From Isoetes taiwanensis (lineage: Eukaryota > Streptophyta > Lycopodiopsida > Isoetales > Isoetaceae), in assembly GCA_021234155.1 (NCBI GenBank), contig JAJEKV010000032.1:3725835-3789834 (forward strand): 64,000 bases of DNA, in the 5' to 3' direction. The position numbers and the translations under genes are program-made. The notes beneath the pieces are model-generated. The model had not been told where the DNA came from. It was given only the letters and a program-made list of their open reading frames with translations, and ran no database searches. Positions 8,955 to 20,014 of the stretch are shown in pieces. Positions within the stretch are counted from its first letter, which is position 1, and the number at the start of each line of letters is the position of its first letter.

Positions 8955-11151
8955 TTCTTGAAGTTCCAAGGGAACATGAGAAAATGGATCAGCAGGATCC
9001 AAAGGAGCAGGAGTCTGAGGTAAAGAAGCGGAAACCTCTTTGAGAAGCTCTACCTCTGCAGCAATATTAGGATACGGCTGAGAGTGTGGGCGTGTAGATG
9101 ACGATGGTGTCTCCTGACGTTGCTGAGCTCGAGTGGTGGCGTGAACATTGGCTAGGGTGCGGCCTTCAGCAGCCTGCATGAGTTTGAGAATACTCTGTCT
9201 CACCTTGGGCATGACATGAGGCATGAGTTTATCTAAGTCAGGCGCAAAATGAACTTTTTTATCATCGTCATGTGGTATCGTCTCGACAGCAAAAGCCGGT
9301 TGCGTATCGTGAGGGATGATGGTTAAGGGACGTGAAGCCCTGGTCTGGCGTGAAACCAAACCAACCCAATTGGACTGCTGCACCGGAGGGTTGAGTGCCT
9401 GGTAGATTTCTTCCTGAGCTTGTTGATCCAGAGGATTTGAGGTAGATGCTACCGGCTGAGGTCTCTGTTGTTGAGGTGGCCGTGGGGGCTTTCTCAAAAC
9501 AGGACGCGGGCCTTGTTTACCATTGGCAACCCACAGTTGATATGCCGTGAGGCGGACAGAAGCAGGTTGATTTGTGCCAGGAAGTTGAACTTGTACTTGA
9601 GGAAGTTGAGGGCACGTCATGGTGGTATGACCCCATTCATGACAATGATAACATTGAACTTTGGAAGGATCAAAAGGTGGACGGGAGCCTTGTCCCCGTG
9701 ACTGCTGAGGTTGCTGAGTTTGTTGATATTATTGAGGTTGTTGAGCTAGAAATTGTTGAGGCGTGGTCTGTACTTGAAAAACCATCTTCTGCCTGAAGGG
9801 TGTAGGATGAGAACGAGTGCATTCCTCCGTGGCATGATTGCACATGTTGCATCGTTTGCAATGAGGAGGTCCATTTGAGGAATTGCATTCATTGGCCAGA
9901 TGTCCTTGATATTTACAGACATGACACCAAATTTGAGAGCGTTGAGGATTAGTTTGCGGAGGCTGGACTGCATTCTGAGGAACCATGATGGGGGGGCATG
10001 AAAGGCAGTTCCGTGAGTGCAACACCTCGTGAGGAGACGTTGACCGAGTGATTGACTAATTCAATCGCCTGCTCCAAAGACTTGGGACGCAGGTACTCCA
10101 TCATTAGACGAATAGCAGGAGGAAGGCCCTGCAGAAACCAGACAAGAATCTGGCTTTGCGTGGGGTACTCCTGGAGCTTGCTAATAAGGATGTGAAGACG
10201 GTCTGCAAAGTCACGCTCAGACTCCGTGGGTTGCTGCTGAAGATCATTGAGTTGCTTGAGCAGGAGTTGATCATCATCCGTGGTACCATAATGAGAAAGG
10301 AATGCCGTTTTCATTTCTTGCCAACTTTGTTTCCAGTGGCTTTTGTTAGCCATGAGCTATTGATGAGGGGCGCCTCGCAGCGTGGTCGAAAAGATGTGAA
10401 ACTTAAGTTGAGGTTGAGCATGACCATTGAGAATGGCCAAGGCCTCAAATTCCTCCATGTGAGCCTGAGCACTTTGATCCAGAGGTTTCCCTTTAGTGTT
10501 GCCAAAAGTGGAATAAGTCAACTTCAAATTGTGAGTAGGGAATGAAGGCGGAATTGGCGCATAGACAGGTGAAGCATAGGTAGGAACATAGTTCAACGGA
10601 ACAGCCGTGGGCTGAGAACCTGATGGTATTTGAACAGAAAAACCCAAAGGACCAGAGAAAGGAGCATCAGGTGGGGAAGGACCATGGGCTCCCTCCTCAT
10701 TAGGCTTGAGATCTGTGAGTTGGTAGACAGGAAGAGCATTCTGAAAAGATGGGGAAGCCTGAAATTCATAAACATGAGGAGGGCCAAAGGAAACTTGAGG
10801 GTAGCCCATCCCTGCAGGAGGAGAAGAAGGTTGTGAAGGCAGAGGGGTGTGGCCCGAGGGTATGGTAATATAGGTGCTTTCTGGAGTCTGGAAATAATGA
10901 GGCGTGGGCTGAACAGGGGTATGATGTGGCGACTGAGGTTGAGAACAATGCCGACACACAGGGGGAGACCCTGGTCGAGAATGAGCGCGAGGAGTAGGTG
11001 GTGCCGACTGAGCTCTTGAGCGTACACGACCTCCCTCAATGTCATAAGCATTGTCATACATGTCCTGAACAGCCTCGCAACGTTGATGGCGCTCCAAGCG
11101 AGCCGCCATTTGGCAAAGAAGTTCTTCAGGAGTGAAACCACGGGCAGACAT
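8955..11151 (-). pseudogene. gag: B1 gag with two zinc knuckles
   Basis: An ATG at 11151, 48 bp downstream of the 5' LTR on the minus strand, starts MSARGFTPEELL. A Pro-rich matrix-like region (about 11100-10550) is followed by the capsid core (QSWQEMKTAFLSHYGTTDDDQ, then RDFADRLHILISKLQEYP and EYLRPKSLEQAIELVNHS). Two CCHC knuckles come next: CHVCKYQGHLANEC and CKRCNMCNHATEEC (about 9940-9830). A linker with HVMPKVRQSILKLMQAAEGR continues to the solo LTR. At least three frame breaks split the gene. Equivalent gag genes exist in B2 and B3. Confidence 0.85.
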
Positions 11152-11174
11152 AATGGAAAGAAGGAAGAAAGAAA

Positions 11175-11198
11175 GATCAGACCCGGCAGCGACGACAG
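11175..11198 (-). other. B1 primer binding site region (tRNA-Asp-like)
   Basis: The minus strand directly after the 5' LTR reads CTGTCGTCGCTGCCGGGTC. Compared with B3 (CCGGGCGCCGCGGGGTC), the family consensus resembles TGGCGCCG(T/C)TGCCGGG, the complement of the tRNA-Asp 3' end used by many Athila-type elements. The B1 copy is mutated. The tRNA assignment is inferred from memory of that sequence. Confidence 0.55.
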
Positions 11199-11755
11199 TG
11201 TTTGGGGTCTGGGTTCGGGGAACTCCTGCAAGACAGCCCTCTGTGAGGACCTGTGGATCAAACAGGAGAATCCGGGAGCTGTGTCACGCGGGATTTGCAA
11301 AAGAACAAAGAAAGGGAAAATAAAAACAACAGAAACACAAGTGTGTGAAGAAAACTTCTTGATTCAATCATAATACATGAGCTCTCGCAATGGAGAGAGA
11401 AAATGATGGAGACAAGAACCAAAACTCATCTAGCTTTCGAATGCTAGCTCTACTCATATATATATAGTACAATGGCCTTTGGCCCAATATAGATACTCTG
11501 TCAGATCTCGGTGCCGACTCCTGGAAGGAGGCCTGATTTGTGGGAATGCTGGCGGTGCCTCTTGAAGTGCCTGAAATCACGCTGACGCTGACAGCCCGTC
11601 ACTTATCTGTTCTCTGCCTCTTCTTGGCCGTGGCCTTCTGCGTGGTCTTCTGCTGGGCTTTTGATGACTGACCTGGACCTGGCTTTGGCGCCTTGTCCTT
11701 GACCTGGTCCGAGGTGTGCATGAATAGTCCTGTACCAGGACGTACAGGACTAACA
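11199..11755 (-). repeat. B1 5' LTR (right end in the window)
   Basis: A 557-bp LTR with TG...CA ends, nearly identical to 1498-2053, with a TATA-like run on the minus strand at about 11456-11467. The near identity implies B1 is much younger than the stops in its genes alone would suggest, or that the LTR pair has been homogenised. Confidence 0.93.
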
Positions 11756-11760
11756 CACAT

Positions 11761-12126
11761 AAAAATACCCACACATAATATATATAAACCAAGCCACCCC
11801 GTCACTCGTGCTTATCCCCTTCTTCCCCCTCCTTGGAAGGGACCGAGGAGGAGTTGCTAGAGCTACCCCCGGAAGAAGACTCCCCATCGCGCTTCAGGTC
11901 CCGGGCCTCAATTCGAGGTTGCATCTGCGCATAGTACAATTGCCTGAATAATGACATTATAATTTCGTAAACTCTTTCTTTGGACATCAGAGCGGGTTCA
12001 TCCTCCGTCTCATTAAACCACCAGGTGACGAAGAGTCCAGGTCCAACACGATGGTAGCTTCAGGACGTGCCATCTTACATACAAAGAGACATCCGGGGTT
12101 AGTCCACAAGGACTAAGTGGGGAGGA
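11761..12126 (-). repeat. Element E left LTR, piece 2 of 3
   Basis: These 366 bp match 60695-61058 in the intact right LTR and continue exactly from 1497. They end at GAGGA (12122-12126), the target duplicated by element C. B1 and C therefore landed independently in the same LTR, 366 bp apart. Confidence 0.93.
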
Positions 12127-14172
12127 TGTGACGTTCCAGTACGATATACGGTCTCAAGACGTATACCATACTGCGCCGTCACGCGTACACGCCGTCCAGT
12201 CGACGTGTACGCCGACGTATACCCAAGCAAGGACGCCCTAGGGGGCAACTTGCAATGGTGCGCACACTTAGCAATGCGCGCACCTTTTAGACCTTTAACC
12301 CATTAAAGGTAGACCAAGGGTCATGGGAACCCTAAACCTAACTGATAGCCTACATAAGGCACCAAACCCTAACATTCCCCTTTTCGCCCACAGACCTTCC
12401 AAGCCCCGATTCGCGCGCCTGAGGAGTCGATTCCAACTCCCACGATCTGCCCGTACGCCCCAGCGTGTCAGATCGCCCTTCCGACCGCATCTCAGAGACA
12501 TGGACGCCTTCGGATCGAGAGGAGTGAACCAGGGATCAGGTATTTGGTCGATCAAATACCCGAGATTGATCTAACTAAAGAACCTAACTCTATGAGATAG
12601 ATTAGTTCTTTATTATTTATTATGTTGATATGATGGACGGATGGATTCTGTGAACTCATTGTATTGGGAAGGGGGGTAGAGACTTAAAGCTTAGTAGATG
12701 ATGCTCCTAGTTAGTCCCTCTTAGTGCATTACTAGTTTTCGGCCTGTGTACAAGAGCCTCACCTGGTTGTGGGTGAAGGGACCAGACTGGCTCAGAACGA
12801 GGCTCGTGTTCTGACCCTTGACCGATCCCTCTGGTGTGTAAGGCCTACCGGGGATCAGAGTGACTAGGTCTAATGGCTTGCCACTGAGTGTGGGCAAGGC
12901 ATGGGCTCGACACCCGTGGGGTGGGGTTCACCTTCCAGTGGGTTAAGTCGAATAAGGGCAGTGGCCCTCTAGTCACCTTGGGTCAGCATGTAGACCTCGG
13001 GTGGGAGTGATCCCTACCTGCCCCATCGGGTCTGGGGAGATGTAACCCAGGAGTAGCCCCTTTGGCTATGCACCCGGCGGGCAGGGTTGCCCTTAAGGCC
13101 AAATATGTCTAAGCATAATTTAGAAGGTCGGGCGAATAATAGAGTTGCAAGATTAGTTATGCTGGCGAATGTTTTCTAGACATGAATTTTTTTTTATAGA
13201 AATCTAGGCGAATCATGGCCAATATTATTTTGCCAAAATTTTAGTGTTTTTATTTTTCAAGTGCAATTTCTGTGGTGAAATTTTATTCATCGGCATCCAT
13301 ATTTAATCAAGGACACAAACATATTATAACTATAGTTGCATGATGCAATACCACAACTTAACCTTTGCAGATGAGACAATAGCTACAAAAATGACTCTTA
13401 AAATTATCATATGTACCTGGATGGATATGGAGAATAGATTAGGTTATGAAGAAAGCCTAGAATATTAGGCGATTCCTTAAGAAATCTTCGAGAAGGAGGG
13501 TAGAGGATAAGGCGAATCCATAGTTATGATGCTTAGTGGATGTGGCGAATTTTCAAGCGGAGTGAGATTTGTTTATAGAAAAGTTGGCTAATTTTATTTT
13601 TTTCATCTATAACGGGCCCTACTAAACCATAGCATCAAAATTTCTCGATACCCTTAAAAATAGCCTTTTGGCGAACTTTCGTCCTTAAGGGCTACCCTGC
13701 CGGCGGGCTACAGTCGGGTCCTAACACTTTTCAACCTACTCTGCAAAGTGTGCACAGGAGGGGCGGATGGAGTGGACAACCCAATGCCATGTTCTTATGC
13801 CAGCCCAATCCACTGTCATGATTCTGTCTGCAAGGAACTCTGGAGACCCAAGCTTGTCAGTCCATCCCTGTGTCTGAGCCTTGGGTAGGAACTTCCTCTG
13901 TATCGTGCTGATCTTTGTCTATGCAGATGTTGATGCACCACCCTTCGAGGTGGATATCTGATGTATGTTACTGACGTGTATGTTTTATGCTTCCGCAGCT
14001 AGGTAGGCCCCGAGGGAGACGGGGTAAAATGACCCCTTCATTCTTCCCCATTGTGGACTCGGAAGGTCGCGGTGATGCGTGGAGGGCCCCTCAGACAAGA
14101 TGGAGCTGGTATGGGGGATGAACTCCTGGTTGTATACGGTGCGGGCATCGTATACGAGTAGGGGACGTCACA
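12127..14172 (+). repeat. Element C 5' LTR (contains a MITE)
   Basis: This matches the 3' LTR (53051-54546) over its full length apart from the 618-bp MITE at 13082 and a ~72-bp stretch present only in the 3' copy (about 53489-53560). Without the MITE it is about 1.42 kb. Many differences between the two LTRs are CAG or CTG against CG. Confidence 0.93.
13082..13699. mobile_element. non-autonomous hAT-like MITE in the 5' LTR of C
   Basis: This segment is absent from the 3' LTR of C. Its ends are an imperfect inverted repeat, CAGGGTTGCCCTTAAGG and CAGGGTAGCCCTTAAGG. It is flanked by an 8-bp duplication CCGGCGGG (13074-13081 and 13700-13707). An 8-bp duplication with CAGGG-type ends is the hAT pattern. 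The interior is A/T-rich, repeats GGCGAAT-like words and has no coding potential. It post-dates the C insertion. Confidence 0.85.
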
Positions 14173-14173
14173 A

Positions 14174-14185
14174 TGGTATCAGAGC
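14174..14185 (+). other. Element C primer binding site (initiator tRNA-Met)
   Basis: TGGTATCAGAGC lies one base after the 5' LTR. It is the classical site complementary to the 3' end of plant initiator tRNA-Met. Its last five bases (AGAGC) are the B2 target duplication, so B2 sits directly after the 12-base core and separates the site from the rest of the element. Confidence 0.92.
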
Positions 14186-14793
14186 TGTTTGGGGTCCGGG
14201 CACGGGATCGCCTGAGGGACAGATCTCTGTGAGATCCTTGAAGTCCGGCAGGGTAAATCCTGAGACACTCTTGTCACGCGGGATTTTTGCTAACAGAGGA
14301 AAGAACAAGAAAAACTCAGATAAAACAGCAATTGCAATACACAATGAAACACACAAGACACTTGTGGAGAACACGGCAATCCATTGATCAAAACAAGTGT
14401 ACAATGAAGGCTCAAAAAGAGCGACAACAAAGCACCAAAGATGTCCGCTCAGAGTGACACAAAAGAACACTCTGAACCCTTTTTGAAGGAGCAAAAATGC
14501 TACAATATATAGGAACACCTGGGAGTGGCCTACGGGCCTGAATCTGATCCTCATCATGACAACGTGCTCCACTACTTGGGCACTCGAACAGGAATCTGAG
14601 CTGTCCGCGGCCGTGCTAACAGACAAGTAGTGGCCCGCCGTGGGTCCTACCTTTGGGTCTTCTGCTTCTTGGAGGAGCTTTGACCCGCCGTGGCGCCTTG
14701 TGGATCCCTCTTCTTGGACACCGTGGCGGTGGGGGGCCGCCCTCATGCAAAGCAAGTATAGGCCTGCGTGTGTCCGCCAGCACGGGGCTAACA
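14186..14793 (-). repeat. B2 3' LTR
   Basis: A 608-bp direct repeat of 24679-25280. A TATA-like CCTATATATTG lies at about 14498-14508 on the minus strand. A polypyrimidine block (CTCCCCCTACC, 14794-14804) adjoins it as the polypurine tract. This copy keeps CTG and CAG at sites where the other LTR has CG. Confidence 0.92.
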
Positions 14794-14820
14794 CTCCCCC
14801 TACCAAACTACACTTATTGG

Positions 14821-17800
14821 CTAGAAAAGGGGCATGAATTCGGGTGGGAATCCTCGTTCATCTTTCTGATCTTGAATATAGAGATGAGGGAGGCTCAGCT
14901 TACTGTATTCACTGAGTGTTGTTCGTCTCTTTTCCAGATTTGCTTGAGTCCTGGATGCCAAACATTCGGCTGCTCCTATGAGAAAGCCTTCAGAAATCAT
15001 GTTCTCGGCCGTGGCGTGGATCTCGGATGGAAGATTTGTGATCTCCATGTATAAGACAAGGTCCAACCCGAACTTTCCAAAGATTTGCATTGGGGTTGCA
15101 AAATGGATCCGCACTTGCGTTTCGCGATACTGGAGTATGGTCATGAGTGCCGCCGCACTCGCTTGCCAAATACGAGATGGATCAGCTGAAGTTTTGGCCT
15201 TGGCAAGGAAGGTTACAAGACCAGAAATTGCATTCTGGGCAGTCTTCCACGAACACGCATTGGGCATGTATATCCAGTTGTTGGTGTTGTCCAAAGTCTC
15301 ATCCTCACGCCATTTGCGTCTGCGGATGAAGCGTGGGTCCCAACGTTTGTCTGCTGCAATTGCCGTGGGTGTCCAACCGCATGTTCTTTGACTTCAGTGA
15401 GTCCGTAATTTTGTCTCCATGCCGGGAATTGACCTTGATCGAGGTGGGCATCCAAAGCTTGCTAGTGTACTCGGTTGTTTGGGGGTTGGTGCCGGTCATC
15501 CCGCAGATCTGCTCTTGGAATTCCAATAATATCTTCTCGTAGTAGTCGTTTGGTAACCGCCTCCCATGCACCGGAATGTACATGTGCCGCCAGTCTGCTG
15601 TGGTCCCACTCATCGGGGAGGACGCTCGTTTCATTTCCGGTGCGCATCGCGGCAAGGAAGCATAATGTTGTAAGAACAACGTGCAAGGTCAAGTTCTTGT
15701 TCGAGTTGTATAGTGTCCGAAGGAGCGTGCCAAGTTCAGCTAGCCATAGCTCCACTTCTTTTCGTAGAAGAGGCATGTATTACGAGGTAACAGGTTTGCG
15801 TAAATTTTGTATCTTGGAGGTACTTGTTCTTCTTGGTCAAAAGAACGCTGCTTGTGTATCTCCTTTAAAGTTCTCGGTCGCGTTTATCCAGATGAGCCCG
15901 AGTAACATGTGCCGTAGAAGTCGGCATGACATAAGCCGTGGGGGCTATGGTTCCGAGAGCTTAAAATGGTCGAGATCCGCAACCCGTAGGATATCAAAAT
16001 TGACGAGAGCACAAAGTGTGCCTCGCTCGCGGGACGAACATCAAGGGCCAATGTCGCTCGACATCGCCTACGCCGTGGGACTTGTGGTATCACCCCTTGT
16101 TTCTCAGCCCGTAATAAAAGAAAAGTGTTTTTCCTTGCTTGCACATAGTCATGGTAACGGGCCGGGTTTCCGGATAGTCCAGGGAATAGCAGAAGCAAGC
16201 CGATAGGTTTGTTCTCGCTTTTCTTTTCCGCGATCATCCGCCGCCCGCCGCCCATCTGAAAGCCGATCTTGTAATCTGCAATGATATCTTGTTGCTCGGA
16301 GAGACCGGGTCGGCAGTTCCCGACTTTGGCGGTGAGGTGTCCGAATTTTGTTCGGAGAAGTTGGGAATCGAGGAGCTTGAAGTCGGAGTGGCTTGCAAGT
16401 CCGCTTTGAGTGCGCCTATTTCAAGAGCATCCGCAGCCGCGGTGTTGCCGCGGAGCTGGTCTAACTTGCCTTGGAGAGATGCGATGTGAGCATCCTTATT
16501 CGCAAGGTGGTTCGAAAGTCGTGACCTTGGACTCAAGTATCAAGTTGGCTGCACGGCGTGTCCGTTTCTACGTGAGTAGCATTATTCGCGGACGCACCGC
16601 ATTGTTGTAGCGGTCTCAAGATCGCTGTACTTGGTGTCGCTTTTGTTTGAGGGACTCCTTGAGTTCCTTGACAATGTGCCGGGATTGATGAAGGGTTGCT
16701 CGATGGATCATGAATTGATTGTGCAAGGCTTCTTCTCCGGCCTCACAAATCACCAAATCGGTCTTCTGTTGTGACTTCGGCTTTGAGTTGGTCCACGGAC
16801 TCGCGGTCGCGCCCCCGGGTGGTCGCTATGAAGTTCTCGTGATGATCAATGAGGGCATCAAGGCACCCGAGGACAGCTTCATCGTAGGTATCCACCTGGT
16901 GTGAAGAGGTGGATGGGATGGCTTTGGTCCGTCACCCTTGTTTATAGATCCTTGGTCATTGCCGTGGAGTGTCCTTGTGAGTACCGGAGATCAATGGGAG
17001 TTGTGTTGTGCCGCCGCCGTTGTTTTTGCCGCTGCCGTTGAGTCCGAAAGTGGAATTGTTGCACAAGGTTAATCGGTTGTTGTTCCGTGGTTGGTTATCA
17101 ACGTAAGGAATAGGTTTTAGAGAATTGGAATTTACAGTGAGGAGGTGGAGACGGTGGTTGTGAAATATTTTGCCCTCGAGTTGGTCACGAGATTGATGGT
17201 GCCGAGAAGGAGGAGAGTTTGGTTGAAGACCTTTCAAAGCATCAATAAGGTCGGGATGTTGGCTTGGTGGAGAAGGGGCATGATGGCGCCGTGGGGTCCG
17301 ATGATTAATGAAAGCCCGGAAGTGGGCTCCCATGGGGCATTCCGAGGAAGAGTTAGGATTTTTTCGAAGTCCGCCAAGTTCTCGCTGGAAATCTCCGATA
17401 CGAGAGTTGAGTCCAATTGATTGTTTCAAGTGGTGTTGGTGAGGATATAGTACGATGGTAGAAAACATCGCTAATAGAGGTATTCTTCATGGAGTAACCC
17501 AAAAATTTCCTCCAAAGAAACTTGGTAAAGGCATCATGTTGCTTTGGAAAGGTGGACAAACTTTGGTTTGTGCAAAGATTATAAGGAATAGAGCGTAATT
17601 TGGAAATATCATATTTACCAATGTCAAGGTAAGACAAGGCATTGGGCGGATTGGGTAGAGAAAAGGCAGAGAGGCTATGGTTTGAGGGTTTAGGAGTATA
17701 GGGTTTCCATCGACTTGGGAGGCATATCCATCTTCTCGCCTTCACAAAGTTAGCCACAAATTGCTGTAATTTGTTCTTGTTGGGAGCCGGAGTTCCTCGC

Positions 17801-17953
17801 TGCAGAAAATGAAACAATCCCGAACTCACCAGAGGTTATAGGTGATGCCGATGATGGGAGCCGGTGCAGATGAAGAAACGAACTTGATATTTTCAATTGC
17901 GGATCCATTGGTGCGCCCGCGCTGAGTGTTGAGTTCTTGGAGGTAGAAGCCAT
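14821..17953 (-). pseudogene. B2 ORF3: homologue of B1 ORF3, broken
   Basis: It starts at an ATG at 17953 (MASTSKNSTLS) and ends at a TAG at 14820. Shared blocks with B1 ORF3 are KHDAFTKFLWRKF-type (HDAFTKFLWRKFLGYS against HDTFVKFLWRKFYGYS), an Asn/Pro/Gln-rich middle (about 17330-16900), and a C-terminal domain with NNWIYMPN, then AISGL, FL and DPS. The last ~160 residues are one clean frame (15294-14821). Similarity with B1 is moderate, which implies divergence under protein-level constraint before the recent decay. A ~260-codon stretch between 17350 and 15780 is split by many frame changes. Its function is unknown, as for B1. Confidence 0.75.
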
Positions 17954-18300
17954 CTTGAAGGTCGAGGTCACGGAGTAACCTAAGTCGGAAGGACGGAGTG
18001 GAGTATGAGTGAAAAGTGAGGAGTGGAAGTGACGGTTGGGCTTTTTTTTTTTTTTTTTTTTTTGGAGAGTCGTGGGAGAGACGCGGTCGAAAAGATCGCG
18101 GACGATTGAGAATCTCAAGAGACGCCTTCGCACCAAGATGCGGAGAGTTCCCGGCGGGAGAATAAAACTTTAATGGCGACGGTATTAATCGCCGGCGCTT
18201 GTGTAATATTAAAAAGAGGAGTCTAAAAAGTTTGCGTGTACAAAAATATCGCTGGGGAATGATTACGAATATCTGGGAGGTGACCTTTTGTGAACAACCG
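17954..18300 (-). promoter_or_regulatory. B2 ORF3 leader with a 23-base A run
   Basis: Directly upstream of the ORF3 ATG the minus strand has a C/T-rich leader (CACTTCCACTCCTCACTTTTCAC-like blocks) preceded by an uninterrupted run of A (T on the plus strand, about 18041-18063). A leader of this type also precedes B1 ORF3. It may be an internal promoter with a nucleosome-excluding A tract. A decayed poly(A) tail from an RNA-copied fusion is an alternative. Confidence 0.4.
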
Positions 18301-18463
18301 CTAGGGTTGGTATTCGCCTACAAATTGGAAGTTGGGTTCGCCGAGAAGAACCAAAATTCGTGAAGATGGAGAACTCGATAACAGCCGTCCGTGAGCTTCC
18401 GCGACCGGATTACATGCAAGATGGACGACGCCGACCGCGGGCGCTCGAGGAATCGCCGGATCC

Positions 18464-19936
18464 CTATGGATCCTTGGTTGGAGGCACCGGCCGCCAACCC
18501 GGAGATGAACTCGACGCCCGAGGTGATCGCTCACCGAGTGGTCGCACCGTGGGGCTTCCGTGATCCTCCGAAAGTGGAGTGCCCCCGTGAGTAAAGGGCG
18601 AAGTAGCAAAGATGATAGGGTTTTCCCAATTTTTGTTTAGTTTAGACTTTTCGGGTGAAAAATCCCACAAATAATTGTAGCCTTCGGGCAATTTTGTACA
18701 TAATAGAAAAGTGTTTCTCATAAATTTGTACAAGTGGTATCTTGTTGTAAATTTTGTTCTTGAGCTAAGGATGCCGCAGTTAGGGGTTTGAAATTTCTTG
18801 AGTCGAAATCCATTGACTAATGTAGGAAATGGAGTGCCATCCAATTCTTGTAATTGTAAAACCCGTGATGTGGTATCTCGAAATTTTGTATGGTCCCAAA
18901 CCATCCGAGCTTGAGTTTGCCAGATGTTGTTGATATCTCGAAATGTAAAGAAGAACTAAGTCGCCAATTTGAAAAGTTTTGTTTTTGATGTGTTTGTCAT
19001 GCCATTGTTTTTGTAGTTGTTTGCCTTGTTGAAGTCTAAGAAAAGCATCTCTTCAAGTTCATCCAGCTTGTTCCAGCTTGATAAACTCGTTCTTGCAAAG
19101 TCGGCCGATGGATTATGTTCTCGCTGTTAACTGAAATTTGAGTGAGGGTAAAATGAACTCAAAAGGCATAAGAGCCTCTTGGCCATACACAAGTCGAAAA
19201 AAGGTGTTTGACCGGGGCTTGCTACTTTGTATGTTGTATTGTAAGCCCATAAAACCTGAGGTAACTTATCTTGCCAATCTTTTCTTTGTAGGATCACAAA
19301 TCTTCTTCTAATGTGGATAAGCACCTTGTTTGTGCTTTCAGCCAAGCCATTACCACGGGATAGTAAGGCGGCTTTTTTCGTGGATGAATGTGCGAGATAG
19401 TTAGTGAGTTCAAGAATAGTGTGATTGATGAAATGAACTCCACGCATCACTAACTAATTCTAAGGGACATCCAAATCGCGGATGATGTTCTTGTAGAGAA
19501 CCTTAGCTGCATTTAGCGTAGCCCGTGTTGTCGTAGAGCACACGCTTCAGCCCATTTGGTTGCATAGTCCGTGAAGACTAGAATGTAGCGCGGCCCTAGT
19601 GTTGATTGCGTGTGGGTCCATGGGACCAACAAAATCCATACCCCATTTGGCAAAGGGGAGAGGCGTATATTGGCGTGAGCGGCAGAAAGCCACGGGCCGC
19701 GGGTCTACTAAGCCTCTCGACAAAAACATCACACGCGGCGGTGTATTTGTGAGCATCTTTGAAAAGCGTGGGCAAGAATACCCAAAGAAGCGAGGAGTTT
19801 CCTTGTCGTGTTGTTCCGCTGAAATGACCACGCCAAGTCCTTCGTGGGCTTGTTTGACTAGATCGTGGACTTCGCGGAGGAAGAACACATCGCCGGAGCA
19901 CATTGTCTTTGCCACATTTATAGAGATGGCCAGCAA
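18464..19936 (-). pseudogene. pol: B2 pol: integrase
   Basis: Reading right to left, the HHCC finger begins EVHDLVKQAHEGLG and continues through a Phe-Pro-rich stretch (FKDAHKYTAACDV in another frame). The first catalytic Asp lies in WGMDFVGPMDP. The final catalytic Glu region is NGLAESTNKVL, followed by VLWAYNTTYK. The C-terminal domain ends VNGFRLKKF and runs into a Pro-rich tail. There is no chromodomain, as expected for Athila/Tat-type elements. The central Asp motif is obscured by frame breaks near 19450-19550. Confidence 0.8.
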
Positions 19937-20014
19937 CCATCGTGATAATCTCGCATCGCTTCGGGAAGGAATTGTTGTTTATGCAGAAGTTGTCTTTCTC
20001 GAGAGAGAGCGGGG

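Larger units (their letters stand above)
1498..11755 (-). mobile_element. Element B1: Athila/Tat-like Ty3 retrotransposon with extra ORF3
   Basis: TG at 1498 and CA at 11755, flanked by CACAT duplications (1493-1497 and 11756-11760), place this 10.3-kb element inside the left LTR of E. LTRs of about 557 bp are nearly identical. Coding runs right to left: gag, protease, RT, RNase H, the start of the integrase zinc finger, then a long ORF3. The RT motifs (DHFPLPF, GTFAYKVVPFGL) and the sequence FAWSYKDL before RT are typical of the Athila/Tat branch of plant Ty3 elements. Integrase is missing and replaced by about 0.5 kb of unrelated DNA, so it could move only with help. B2 and B3 are relatives. 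Confidence 0.92.

Noticed and set aside
13082-13699. Part of C's LTR deleted from the 3' copy
   Set aside because: The inverted ends and the 8-bp duplication show that it is an insertion in the 5' copy.
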